64,000 nucleotides of DNA from Endocalyx cinctus (taxonomy: Eukaryota > Ascomycota > Sordariomycetes > Amphisphaeriales > Apiosporaceae), in the NCBI GenBank assembly GCA_001600455.1, contig BCKC01000001.1:1142441-1206440 (forward strand), in the 5' to 3' direction. Positions 24,555-38,500 of this stretch are shown in pieces. How positions within the stretch are numbered: position 1 is the first letter of the stretch; each line of letters opens with the position of its first letter. The notes below the pieces were generated by a model. That model had not been told where the DNA came from. It ran no database searches and saw only the letters and a program-made list of their open reading frames with translations. The position numbers and the translations under genes are program-made.

Positions 24555-26660
24555 CTTGACGAGGATTGTATCCGAGCTCGTAGGATGCCTAGGCAGATGG
24601 CGAATGGGTTTAGAAGAGGTAAAAAGGTGTGAGGGAAAGGTGTGAGGGAAAGATGAGTATCTAGGTATATATTATCAAGGTCAATTAGGAGATCAGTACG
24701 TAGGTTAGAATATAAGATGTTCGTAAATGAAGACAATGACTGATTCGTAAGGTGTCGTGGAGGGGCACGGCGAAAGAGTCATAGACAGAGAGGGCTGTAG
24801 GAAGAAAGAGAGAAAAGAAAAAAGAAAAAACTTGAGCTACTCACTATTTATGAGTGTTTCTTGTTAATGTGTCTTTCGATTGAATTGACTTGATGTATGA
24901 TAAGAAAATAAAAAGGAAGATGAGTAGAAAGACTTCCTTATTCGAATAGTTGAATATTTCTTTTTATGTATAGGTTTTGGAAATATTCTGTACCTACGCG
25001 AATAGGAAGTAACAATAACGAAGAAGAAAATTTCTATTAGTCGAGGCAGAGAGAGCTAAGCAGCTAAGTACTAGGTTAAGTGGGGGTTTTTGGTTAACGA
25101 GCTAGTGAGCTACTTAAAAGGTAAATACCTAAGTAGGTAGCTATAAGAGCTTATTTAGTGTACTTTAGTACCTATTTCCCCTACTCAGCTACTGTACTCC
25201 GTACGTACTACAAGTAGCTTGAACCTTGAAATATTTTCGCAGAACCCCGCCAACCCACCTCAGCCATTCTTTTTTTTTTTTTTTTCTTTCAATCATTGAA
25301 TCGCTTTTCTGCGCACCAATCAAATCTCGAGAAAATTTGAATTTTCTACTCTGTACAGTACTAACTTTTTTTTCTTTTTTTTTGTCTCGTTCTCTCTTTT
25401 GCTTTGATGCCCCGCTATCAACGCGCTCTTTCACAGTGTGCACTATCGCTACTAGGTACTACTAAAGAAGGTGCTCTCATCCATATATCCCCCACCTACC
25501 CTGCCTGCCTGCTACCAACTACCTACGCACCCAGGCACCTTAGGCCTTATAAAATCGCTATAAACACAACTCAAGCACCTTTAGGGACTGGAAATATCAG
25601 TAAAGTTTAGCATTAACCTAGCTCAATTGGTCAAATCATCATAACCTACCTTTATAGATTGTAATAGATTATCACGGTTCAAGTTCAGTACATTATACTT
25701 TAAGTATCTACCGCAGTATGAGATACCGTGGATTCTAGGTATCTCCAGTACTTGGTAGGTATCTCCATATGGATATATCCCCTCCCTACATTGGTTCCAG
25801 TCTTATTATATTCACAGAGAAGATTTATCATTATATGTCATTTAATATTTCAATAACTACCTAGAAAAAAACGATTCTAAGTAAAATCTCCTTTTTTTTT
25901 ATGTTCGTCTCCAAGAGCTGCAAGTGGGATCCATTTCTAGCCGCCTCTAGTAAAGAAGCTTGGGGGTCTTCAAGCTGGGGGGTCAAAAAATCGCATCGAA
26001 ACACCAAAGATCAATTTCTATCTACCCATGCATTAACAAATGCACTTATAGTGGACGTATAGTTGTTCGTTCTTAATATACATCTATCATATCACGTCTT
26101 ATTAAGCGAAGATAATTCTTTTCAACTTTATTCGTCAAGTTCCTCCCAACAGACGTCAGCTTTCTTTACTTACTGTTCTTCATATTCATATATAACCTAC
26201 TTATATCCACTTCTATTGCCGTTGTGAACGTCACGTAAAATGCTAACTTTCCAGGGCTAGATATAATCTATCCCCTTTTTGCCAATATCCATCATCACCA
26301 TTGAATAGATAACTTTAATTTCACTTCAGCCCTGTATGGTTACCTATTTGATCTTGATCTTGATCATACCACATTCAATCTCTTCTTACTGACTATACTG
26401 ATTACAACTGACTAATGTATGTATATTCAATCAATCCTATACTACACTTTACGGGTATTACCGAATGTGATTCCCATTGATTACGCAGTTGGACGCCACT
26501 AAAATCTATCCGTATCTAACGTTGAACCCCCTCCTTTTTTTTTTTTTCCGGGACCCTGGCCATTCTGTAACCCGTTTCTTATTACTCATTTGCATCGACT
26601 GCCTTGTCTATCGTACCATTTCTTTTTTTTCTCGTCTATACTAGAATAACAACGGTATCA
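24555..26660. other. Divergent promoter region between La and NirA-like genes
   Basis: Two genes start outward from this 2.1-kb stretch. The La side (24.6-25.2 kb) is purine-rich on the plus strand. The right side is pyrimidine-rich toward 26661. Poly-T tracts lie at 25268-25285 and 26537-26548. No open frame of note. Confidence 0.5.
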
Positions 26661-29566
26661 ATGGACGACCCGGAGCTATCGTCTCTGCCGTCGCAGAAAA
26701 TCTCCTTAACTTCCGGCCTTGATTTTGTCGAGTCATCATCCTCTTCAATTGCCGCTCCTACTAAAAAGAAATCCCGCCGGCGCGGAGATCCTTCAGTTCA
26801 GAAACGCCGATGTGTAAGCACGTACGTAAATATAATTCCCACATAGTTTCTACTCCATCTTTTAATACCCCTTTTTTCAATTCTTCTCTCTTTCTCTCTC
26901 TCCCCTTTTTGGTACCCCTCGCCTATTTAGTGTCACCCTCGCTAACTCTTGTTTCATTCCTTTACTTAAAAAAGAGCTTGCGTTGCGTGCCGACGGAGAA
27001 AAAGTAAATGCGATGGTGCTTTACCGAGTTGCGCTGCTTGCGCAAGTGTCTATGGCACCGACTGTATATACGATCCCAATTCAGACCACCGTCGCAAAGG
27101 CGTATATAGGGAAAAGATTGATAGCATGAAAGCTCGAAGTTCAACCCTCCAAGTTTTGGTCGAAGCTATCCTAAATGCGGATGAGGATGATGTCCCCGAG
27201 ATCGTCAGGAGAATCAGGACCTGCGACAGTCTTGATCTCGTCGCCGACGCCATACTCAAACAAGAAGCCGAAGGCGGATCTTGGGATGACATGGATGAGA
27301 TAGAAGAGGATTATACTACCGACATGCCCGTCGAGGGCGAGAGAGATCTTGCTCGCAAGATGGGCGAACTCCGGGTCGAAAACGGTTCCACTCGTTTCAT
27401 TGGAGGCACTTCGCATCTAATACATTGGGATATAAGAGGTACGCCAAACACGGAGCAGGAGACTGTGGATACCAACATCGCCGATGTGGACCCCGTCACT
27501 AGTTGGTGCAAAGTCACCAAAGATACAAAGACTATCACCCACCTCCTCAACATGTACTTCAGCTGGCATTATCCATATTTTACTACCTTATCCCGAAGCC
27601 TATTCTATCGTGACTTTCTCAGGGGTAAACATCACATCACCCCTGATAAAACCGCCTACTGTTCGTCCTTACTAGTGAATGCCATGCTCGCTCTCGGTTG
27701 CCACTTCACCGACGCCGCGTGCGCCTATGCCACGCCCGGAGACAGCTGGACGAAAGGAGACCACTTCTTCGCCGAAGCAAAACGACTTATCATAGAAAAT
27801 GATGAATACGAGAAGCCCCGGTTAGCTACGGTCCAGGCTTTAGCTCTAATGTCGGTGAGGGAAGCTGGATGCGGCCGAGAGGCAAAAGGATGGGTTTACA
27901 GTGGCATGAGTTTCAGAATGGCACAGGATCTCGGTCTTAACTTCGACATTGGCGGCATGAAGGGTGACGGCGAAAATATAGAAGAACACGAGGTCGATGC
28001 CCGGAGGGTCACGTTTTGGGGATGCTTTTTATTCGACAAATGCTGGTCAAACTATTTAGGCCGACTGCCGCAGCTGCCGAAAAACTCGTATAGCGTTCCG
28101 AAATACGATGTATTCCCGGATGAAGACGGCGATAACTGGTGCCCGTACACGGATTCGGGTTTCGACCAGGCTGCGAGGCAGCCGTCTAGAACTCGGACGA
28201 TAGGCCTACAATTATCGCAATTATGCGAAATTAGCAGTGACCTCCTAATTTTCTTTTATCACCCGAATCATATAGGTCGGTCAAACGGTAAATCGATCGA
28301 ACTTAAAAAGCTGAGTGAGTTGCATCGTCGCCTCGAAGATTGGCGAAAAGCATTACCCAAGGAGCTTGAGCCGAAGGAAGGCCAGCTACCCAATGCTATA
28401 CTGGTACAGTACGTTTATAATTCATTCCTGTTACTTCTCAAATACCCTTTCAAACTAACGTCGTTTCAAGTATGTTCTTTCACCTTCAGTATATTCATCT
28501 TTTTAGACCATTCCTCAAATATGCACCAAATGCGTCTCCTCTGCCGGCCCACATATCGCCTCGGAGGATATGTACCGTGAATGCCGGCGCGATCTCGAAA
28601 CTTATGCGATTGTACAAGAAAACTTATAATTTGCGACAAATATGTAACATTGCTGTGTACATGCTTCATTCTGCCTGTACTATACATTTGTTAAATCTTC
28701 CGGAGAAGACGGCGAAGAGAGACATCATCCATGGCGTAAAACACCTGGAAGAAATTGCGGAGGATTGGCTCTGTGGAAGAAGAACTCTTAGTATACTTAG
28801 TGTTCTTGCTCGTAAATGGAGCATTGAGCTTCCGGAAGAGGCCTCGCAAGTCCTTCAGCGAACGGACGAGAGATGGGGTACCTTCAGTGCGTCAGATGTA
28901 CCCTCTCCACGGTCACACTACACGACCTCTCCGTCACCGGCATCGGCCACGGGAATGTCGGCACTACAAGCATCTATTGCTCAGCCTACTCCACCAGTTT
29001 CAAGGGAGCCCTCCACTTCCGTCTCGCCTCCTGGCCCCACTCTCTCGCCCGACGTCGTCGGCAGTTTTAGCCCGTCTAGTGCCGATTTCTATCCGAGTAT
29101 TCAAGCACAAGCACAAATGATGAATACTCCAAGTTACATGGGGAATTCGATGCCGATGGGACTTGACGAGATGGTTAATTCGCGATGGCAACAGTCACCT
29201 GTCAGCCAGACCGTCACAGATAACTCCTTGAGATACCCCCCTATCTCGAATAATATGCCGTCCGGTCAGAATCGAGGGGTACCGTCTCAAAACACGAACC
29301 AAAATTCGCAATACGTTATCGATGGGCAAGACTGGTATTTGAAAGACGGAATCAACTGGCAATCCGGCTTCGACGCGTGGGACATGGGAAATCACGCACC
29401 GTGCACCAACAATCTCTCCGACCCTTCTATGTTTGTATTCTCGTCAAACGCTAGCAACAGCGGCAGTGTTCCCAAAAGGACCACGCCGGTAATGGACTTC
29501 AACTTCGATAACCTCAACAGCCTCGGGTCCATGGACGGCGGCTGGGATCTTTCGAATTTAGAGTGA
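26661..29566 (+). CDS. Zn2Cys6 transcription factor, NirA/NIT-4-like (896 aa)
   Basis: Nuclear DNA-binding regulator. Exons are 26661-26821, 26975-28408 and 28471-29566, total 2691 nt. The zinc cluster is assembled across intron 1: KRRCVST joins ACVACRRRKSKCDG, with Cys 56, 59, 66, 73, 76 and 84 (CX2CX6CX6CX2CX7C), then YDPNSDHRRKGVYREK and an acidic/Leu segment (VPEIVRRIRTCDSL). This whole block is characteristic of NirA/NIT-4 proteins. The central fungal_trans domain (about 190-560) contains FSWHYPYF, VREAGCGREAKGW and RVTFWGCFLFDK. The last third is Ser/Pro/Asn-rich, as in activation domains. NirA-type paralogues are common, so a role in nitrate induction is not assured. Start chosen at MDDPELSS; an in-frame ATG exists at 26604. 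Confidence 0.92.
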
Positions 29567-32500
29567 TTATCCTCACAATGTGTATTTTTACTTTATCGGC
29601 GCTGAAAGGCTAGCTTGCTCGGCCCTCTTTAAGAATTGGTCGAGTCTGTCGTGGGATGATATCTCTACGTTGTAGAAGAGCACGTGGTAACGTTGCGCAT
29701 GTTGGAAACACGAAGGAAATTTCTCAACACATTATGTAAAACGCTGTTTTTTTTTAACTTGTAGCGAGCAAGTCATCTCTACTTTCTTTTTGTTGATTTC
29801 CGGCAGTTTCAAAATGCCTTTCAGGATTAGATCATGGAGTACATTTTGTATTTTGGAATGGGATCTGTGACAACTTTATAGGGTTAGACGAAACCTGAGA
29901 TCACCAGTATTATAGGTCATACATCTGTATATAGAACTGCAAATACGCTGCAAACTACGAATAATGATAACGCTCGTTTGGATACCTAACTTAAGTATTT
30001 TGTAGTAGAAACGCGCTGGAATTGAAATTTACATTTACATTAGATGAGAAAGATTAACACCTAATAAACGTCAGATCAGGAATCCCTCGAGCATCATCAC
30101 GACTATATGTTGCACCTTCGTCAGAATCTTACCACCATGCTAGGTAAGCATATCAATATAGTAATTGTATATGGGAGTGTTCAGCCGATTCAAGTCGAAA
30201 TAGAGTAGCAAGCGTAGCAAAAACGAACACCTAATCACGCACGCCCGCTCGGGTTCACTTTCTACTGTCCTTAATTATTTCCTTCTTAATTGGTGATCAA
30301 CACAATGAGGAGTTGAGTCTCAAATTACCCATTGAGCTGAAAGATCACCATACCTATAAGGATACAAGAAAGGGTCTCTGTTTTCCATTATTCTTTTGGG
30401 CTCGATTTTCGTTCAAACGTGTTGTTTATCTTATGAATCCCTATTGTATCTCCTGAACCTGGGCCATACTTTCTTCGTCGAGCACATAACGGCGTCTCGT
30501 TGTGAAATATTCGTTTGTACCTGGCCCAGAGAGATCTCTTCCATATATAGGTTATATATAATATAGATGTCTTTCACAAACTAGAAGATGGGTTCGATTC
30601 TAAAAGCTTGCAGTACTATTCTGTAATCTCCTCTGAAAAGAGATTTCGAGAAACATACAAACATATCATTGGGGTGAGCTTGGTGTATATATAATACGTA
30701 CACGTTTCTTTATTACTCTAATTTCATATAAAAGATTTACTAGAAACGCATTATTTAACGTTATGATATGCAAAAATGGACGTTTTCCCAGTTCTCGGAA
30801 TAGCATCACCCACCGCGGGAAGAATCAATATATACATCTATGCCGTCGGGCTGACCGTATTCAGATTGAACCTCAAATAGAAACATAATATGATAAATGC
30901 CCTTTTTTTGTTAAATACCAGCACTTTGGTTTCTATTATATGAATATCAAACTGTAGATTTCTTCCAGCAAACCAATTTGCCTGTAGCTATATTAAGTCT
31001 ATGCTACGCCTTTAAGCGTCTATGCCCGTTTTTGCTTTGAGGAAAGAATAAGCCACGTTACTCTGTTTTAAACACCACGTCGCTGGCCTAGATAACTGAG
31101 CTGTTCTATGAAGGTTGGTGGAAATCAAGGGTCTTTGTTTGAGCTAACTACGAGATCAAGAGACTTGTTTGTGGATTAATAGGCTCTACATGACTACACA
31201 ATCTAGGTATATAGCTTATTATTTTCAGGTTCAAGATCACGTAGCCTCTGACCTAGTCGAATGCACTAGTTGACAACTTGGGATAGTATCAGGGGCTTCA
31301 GGGAGTTTTCTAGCAGTATACTGCAATGTTGATATTTATTATACATATCTACAATCACAAGTATGGCGCCCCTTTCCTGATGGTAAAAAACTTTGATAAT
31401 TACTTGGTTTACAATTCAGCATAAATATATCAGCGAAGTTTCGACTTTTCCTCAAGTATATTGGGAAAGCTTTCAGTACGATCTACCGAGTCAAGACTAC
31501 AGGTTTGCCCCTTTCTTCTTCTTCTTCTTCACCACACACTGTGCCATAGGCTTCCCCCCCTCCTTTAACGTGGAGGTTCTCGTATCCCAAATATCCTGAA
31601 ATCATAGTTGAGGGAAAAAATAACTCTGACCCTCGCTGGGTGTGATAATTACCCGTCAAACGTGCGTGAACATGTCAGTCAGCGGAAAAGTGGAAGAAGA
31701 AAAAGAAAAAAAAAAAAAAAAAACTTCAGACGTTAATCTGCCGGTACCTTGCATCCAGACATACCGTCTACGTACCGCGCATCTTGATTGGCAAAAAAAA
31801 GAGATTAAGTAGGTTAGGCAGGGGAGGGTATATCGTATCTCATTAGGTGGGGGGAGGGAAGGGGAGATTAAACTAGGGTGAGGTGGTATACCTCGAACAT
31901 TCAAGGAGGGGGCGAAAAATTTCGGATGGCAGTTGCAAGTTATGGAGATCAGAACCGGGAAGTCGGGTGAGTAAGGTTGATGGTGGTAGTGATTAGCTAG
32001 CGTCGGCCTGGACGTAAATACATTTTCTTGATTCCTCAATGTGGCAAATCCTTGGGGAGGAGAGAGGAAAGGTAGCAGACGTATCGAACTACTAGTGAGA
32101 TAATTAGTCTCTCTACTCTAAAAAAAAGAGGTTGGGGAAGATAGGTGGTTTCTATAGCCCGTCGTTGCATTCGGTGTGTATCAGATTCCATTTTCTTCTT
32201 CTCTTGCGAATGATCGGATGAGAATCATTGATCGATCGTCCGATTTCAAGAGTTTCTTCGAGAAGCTATATCTGCGTTTCGAGTGCATGAGAGAGAGGGA
32301 GAGAGAGATAGAGAGAGAGAGAGAGAGGGGGGGGGGGGGGGGGAAGGTTCAGACGTAGAAGAATAAACAAGGCCCGGCAATACCTACATATAATTATCAG
32401 CCGTGCATATTGAAACATAATGCGGGTTGGAAGAATTCTGGAGGGTCTATTGCCGTCAGGATTCGTCGAAGACTTGAAACTTTCTATGAGATAACAATCG

Positions 32501-35500
32501 TTATTGTAGGAACGTAGAGCATGAATAAAAGATCATTTTAATTTCCCTTGGGGGGTGTTTGCGATTCCAAGACAACTAGGGATGTTTTGGCTACCCTAAT
32601 TCCGTATTCACCAGCCGCGTCTTCAAAACGCATTAACAATAAAGTAAAATAGTATGTCGACTATAGTAAAGAGTAACAATACACAAGATATACCAAGACA
32701 CGGTGTTCGCCGTAAATACAATCCGTGCTATTATCTCATACTTGAGATGACTCACGATAAGGTTGGGAATGGGTCGAACATGATCACTGGCATGGATACA
32801 AGAATAGAAATAGAAGAAAAGAATGATATTTATATGGAGCACGTGAAGCTTCTTTAAACAACATCTGGCGTTTTCGTCTCTTCCTATTTTTCTCTGCGGG
32901 GGAGATCGCGCATGCAGCATTGTCGCAGATATCTCCTTCTCTAACACTACCCGCTCTCCATCCTTCTTAGCTTCAAAATAAAGAAGTGAATAACATAATA
33001 GCAAGAGTATGTTGAGCCATCGTGAATCTGGGCATAGAAAATAGTTCCCGCCGGTATGTTGTCAAGACCATGCATGACGTGTCCACGTTCGATTCAATGG
33101 GAACTAGTGTTTGAAAATAGCGAGCATGAAAAGAAAAACATCTTCAAAACTTGAAAGCTAGAAAAAGAAAAGAAAAGAAAAGAGAAAAAAGAGATATGGA
33201 GACGAATGGAAACGAAAACGAAAACACTTACCTGGAGACCAGCTTGGTACTAGAACAAATACGTAATATCGTGGCAAACGATGACGGCTTCCAAGGGAAA
33301 TAAATATATTGACATCTGTTACAACCTTAATTTGGACCATAAGAAAACAATCCGGATGATTGGCTTGTAAGCACTCAAATCTATACCTTATATCATATCT
33401 TTACCTTATAGCGTACAATACTTTCTGTAAAGTGTAAACCCTTCAGTTCATGAAAATGAGAGAAAGATGAGATGAACGAGAAATAGGTATCTAGGGGCCC
33501 GTCGGGTCATTCTGTTTGATCCGCAGAAAGGATGATTGCGAAGAAAAGATCTTCGAACGGTGGACCGTCGATCAAAAAAAGAAAGATTTCATTGAGACTC
33601 CTCGGCGACCTCTGAAAAGCGTTTATCCAATACGTAAAAGTTATGATGATACTTCGTGCAGAGTTCCAAACATGAAGTGCTTCATCACTTCGTCGGCCAT
33701 TTCTTGGTCCCCTTCGACCTAACTACTGCACAACCCCGGTCCGTTTTCTTAGAGAAGTAGTAAGTGTCCATTCATGCCACTTGACCATGAGCCAACGTAG
33801 GATTTTACCAAGAGAGAGAAAAAAAAATTTCAATTACGAAGTGACGCTGGTTGGAGAGGCGTGGTCCAGCGATACGCTTAGAGCGCGTGATGAATGTAGG
33901 GTCCCTACGTATTCGAAGGTATACGGGGGAGAAGAGGACGCCTTGGGGGCAGATCTTATCTTGAATCGGGGGGGTAACATCGAACATAACCTTAAGATGC
34001 CCGTGGTCATTTTGTTTTCACGGAGGCACAGAGACGCTGCTCGCCATAATCCCTCCGGGCTAGAACGAAGACGGTACGGTCCCGATTAGACCTCACTAAA
34101 ATGAAATGTTTTGGGTCCTGCATGAAATCCACTAACTGAGGGTGTGGACTTTTTTTTACTGGCCCAGCAGAATCTTCTATTCCAGGAGTTACCCCAGATC
34201 GCAGCTTGCCGAGTAAACCCCTGCCGTCGGGGAGGGGTATCTGATTTGGAAGTATACCCGTAATTCCTGGGTAGCATTCCGCCCAGACAGATAACGACTC
34301 GACGAGAAAGTTTTTGCCACGGCGGAGATAATGAGGCTTGATCATTTGTGACATATTCTTAGTTGGTTACTTTATGTAAGTCCGCGTCACTCGTACGAAA
34401 TGCCGAATCATACATCGGAGGCTTTTTTTCTTTTAGTATTATTTTGCCCAGCGTCCCAAATCTGGGGGAACTGGAAACCGGAGAATAGGTGAATGGGTTT
34501 ATTTTGGCACATTGTGTAAGGGCCCGCTCTGGCATAAATCGGCTGGAGGGCAACCGAAAGGGTATGATGTTAAGAAGAATCTTGCTAGGCGTATATTCAA
34601 CTTTTATTACTATTTCCTATATAGTAAGCTGTTGAAAGCGATGCTGTCAGTTGGTAAAGGCAACCATGCCGCTGTCAACGGCCGAGGCTGCTGCTCGCTT
34701 CCGCAAAAGGGACACCCGGGTATCTATCATACCTACCATACGTTTTATGGCCTAGAGTCTCGAACTGGTCAAATATCGTAAGCTCGGGGTTTTCTTGGGT
34801 GGGTCATTCTGTCCTGGGTGGAAACTTACCGTACGATGCTGCCGTTACTTTGCAGCCATTGCATACTAGTTGAGATGCAGGTGTCATTATGGGTGCCATG
34901 AGGCCATGTATGCGCATGCATGACAGTCTGAGTATACCCCGAATGGAACCGTTAAGAAAGTTCGGCACGTGGTTTTAATTTATTTTGCTTCCCTTCTTCC
35001 GACTTGATCGTCACGGAGAAGAAGCCGTCAAGATGATAAAAGGTATTCCACGAGAAGTATTGGGGGTTATTGGGTTACATAACCCCCCCTGAAACTTGAA
35101 TTAAAAAGATATTGATATTGCAGCTAAATATGATAATTTTAAGAGGAAACCCTTTATGACCTGGTTTCGAGGTATCACTCCGGCCCGTGAGGTCAGGAAC
35201 GGGGACGCCTTAACGTATTGTTTCTCGGTCGCCTTTCGTAGCCCGAAGAGTGAAGTTACGCTGAGCCGTCACTTGGCATATTTAGCGTCAGATTACTGGA
35301 TAATGTTAACTGACCTGAGACCGGATTACTTCAATATTGGAAATGCTAGATGATACTGGCAAGAATATGCCGTGATTCCAGCTCGGTAGACTTTTCACAT
35401 GTGCAGCAATTTCGCTTCTATGCCACTTTTGCATCTCTGAACCACGGACGTGGTGGAAGTCGGAGAAAAAAAAGAGACATCATACAGAAAATAGGAGATG

Positions 35501-38500
35501 ATGACTTTGATCCAAAGGAGTTTTATTTTTCTTCGTTTTTCCTTCCCCCCCTATCAAGGATTACAGAAATGGTGCTTTACCATATCATGTTCGTGACTCG
35601 AAAGCAGTATCCATATGTGCACTAGCTTGTTTTCTCGTTTTCTCGTTTGCTCGTTATTTCATTTTTAATTTTGTTTGTTTCTTCCTTCCTTCCTTCCATT
35701 TTTTTTTCGGTCAAAATCATGAAGGTGGAAAATCGGTCCTCGTTCCGTTGGTGTTCCAAAGTTACCAAATTACCATGTCTCGTTCAATTGCCCGCAAAAG
35801 GGCTTGGCACATGATTGCGTAGCATTCTCAACATTAGGGCACGGACTCTGATGTATAGTAATATAGAGATTACTACCATTCTTTTTCAAGCCCTTCCGTG
35901 CTTTATTTCTCTCATGCAATAGTGTAGTTGCGTGTTGGCAACGCCGAGGAAATAAGTAAGTTGATGGACCGGCCTAATACGCCGAGCGGTAACGACTCTG
36001 AAATTGAAATTCTCGATGCGCTTATGAAGCCAATCAGACTGTAGGGTATCGTTCTAATAAGTAACAAGGTCACCCTTATTATTCTCGCGTATTATGGCAT
36101 CTTATGGTCATGGTACCTGGTCTTTGACGTTGATTCTCGTGATATCGACATGTGCGAAAAAAAAATCCTATTATTGACGGCATGTTGCTGGTAGTAGGTC
36201 TCACCCGTTCCCGGTGAATGGAAATAAAACGGCAGGAGAATTCAATATTCGGGGTACATAATCACATTTCCGTCGATTCTCGTAAGACGTTGCGACTCCG
36301 CCAGTCTCCTCAACCAGGAAACATCATCGTAATGAGGTAAGATTTTCGTGTAGGTGGTAGTCAGTTGTCCGTAGTTGGTGCACCAGGTGGGAGGGAGGTC
36401 AGTGCGTGGCATAAACTCCAACTTTGGGCAAACATAGTCGATTCTCTCTGCTCCGTCTGTTTTTTTTTTTCTTTTAATTCGAATCCTAACTTTATTCAAG
36501 TGCGAGACTCGAGTTTACCACGAAGGATGGCGCCGTACATATGGATTTTGGGTAAGAGGTATGGTTTCCATTGGTTCGTGGAATTAGCTGGCATCGAATC
36601 CGGACAGGGGTATTGGAAAGACCACGAATAGGAGTGTTTAACGAGAAAATTCGACCACTTTATTAGATGATGAGGAAGATCGGCCCGGTTAACCTTAGTT
36701 ATTGGTAACTATAGATGGAGTACTGCTATAGATGCTGTAGATGACCGACCTTTCCAAGATATCGTGGGACTTAAACACCGCCACCGAGTTACTAAGCCAC
36801 ACACATATACGACATACATACCTTATGACGATGAATGTTAGTGATGCTTCAAATGCGATCGTCAAGAAACAACCAATCTGGTGACACGTAGCGTCATTCT
36901 TGAAGCCTTACAGCAAAATTTTGATCTGGGCTGAAGCCTGAGAATTATACATGACTCATCACCACCTAGATCAGGAGTTCTCAGAGAAAAGAATGGTGCT
37001 TTCAGTCGTATTCCATCGTTTACCTTTACGAATATGCCTGAAACTTGACATATTAAACTAGGCTGAAACAATTGCCGTGAACTTTTTTTTTAAGCTCGGC
37101 TACTTCTTACTTTTGATAGTATATTGTTGCATATACCGCCGAGATAGGCAGATAGGGTGTTGAAGTCAGAACTTGACCTGGTTAAGAGCGAAGCGCCCAG
37201 CCTGAGTTAATTTCTTGCGAACATATACCTTCCAATAGTTTTTGATAGGAGAGACGGTGACAGTGATGATGACATCAAGATGGTGTTCAAATCAAGGTCC
37301 TTCAAATGATGAAGCATGAAAATGCAATAGTGGTTGGTAATGGTGGTTGGTGTCGCAATGACGTTGATCTATCTGAGAAGTCGCTTTTATTTTCTTGTTG
37401 ACAGGTGCCGGTAGGTATCGACGATAGAACAACGGCTCGTTCCTATTTCGGCCATTAACAGAAGTCAGCTAAGGTTTCGTAGGGCCGCCTTACCTGTATG
37501 TCGTCGAATTGGTTATTGAGCACCCTTGTCAAAAGATCTACTGCCGCAATGGAGTACCGAACACCCGTTATTTGTTTTCCCAGCTGACAGTTGCATGAGG
37601 TGTTATACGGTGGTTACCTTCATTGCATGCTGTCAATAAATGATTCAAGCTGTGAAGACGTGACGGCGTGAAGTATTTAACACATGATTTCATCGTATTA
37701 CACATTGGAATGCCGTGACATAACGAAACAAATTAACTTGAGGTTTTATTATGCCCAATCGAGACATCGGTCGTCTAATGCGATATTATTACTGCGTATT
37801 TATTATCGAGATTGGACGTTGACATTTTCGTCTATCCGAGGGAAACAAAACCTCGCACCAAAGGAAGATATTTGACTGAACCAAGTTCATGTACTGATAA
37901 ATTACGATTTTTATCCCATTTTAAAGAAACCCATAAGTAAATAAGTAAAATAGGGAGAAAAGAGAGAGAAAAAAAACAAGAATTTCTTGATATTATATGA
38001 TATCCTTTCAGGATGATTGTCTAAGTACTGAGCCTGTTATGCGTAAGTGTTGGTAAACCGTCTTAACATGAAGGCGAAGAAATCTATGTACTAACCTTGG
38101 AACTTAGACTGCTGTGTAGGGTCACTAGAAGATGGCTTACCTAAGTATAAGTACGTATATTTTATTTCCTGCCCATTGGAATTATTTAGGTACAATAGGC
38201 TGTCTTTGTACTGTATTTACTGTATTTAGTGGAGTCTGACAGAAAGGACCACCTCACTAGATCGCTTAAATACAGAGTGTATGCATTTACTGCATTAGCG
38301 TTAAAATACTGCCTGCACTGGGTTACAGCGTTGCTATACCCCGCCTGTCCACCTCCTCTCCCCCCCACCATAAATAATACTTTGTCACGTTCATGATCAA
38401 ATACGACTTTCTTCAACTCACCAATCGCTTATATGTATGTCAACGTACATGAGGAAAGAAGAATAAAATAAAATAAAAGACAAGAAAGACAATTCATCTC

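Noticed and set aside
30580..30612. Possible tRNA T-arm (GGTTCGATTC) near 30590
   Set aside because: The flanking bases do not form a T-stem, and no matching acceptor stem or A box was found upstream. Other TTCGA/TTCAA sites checked by eye also failed.
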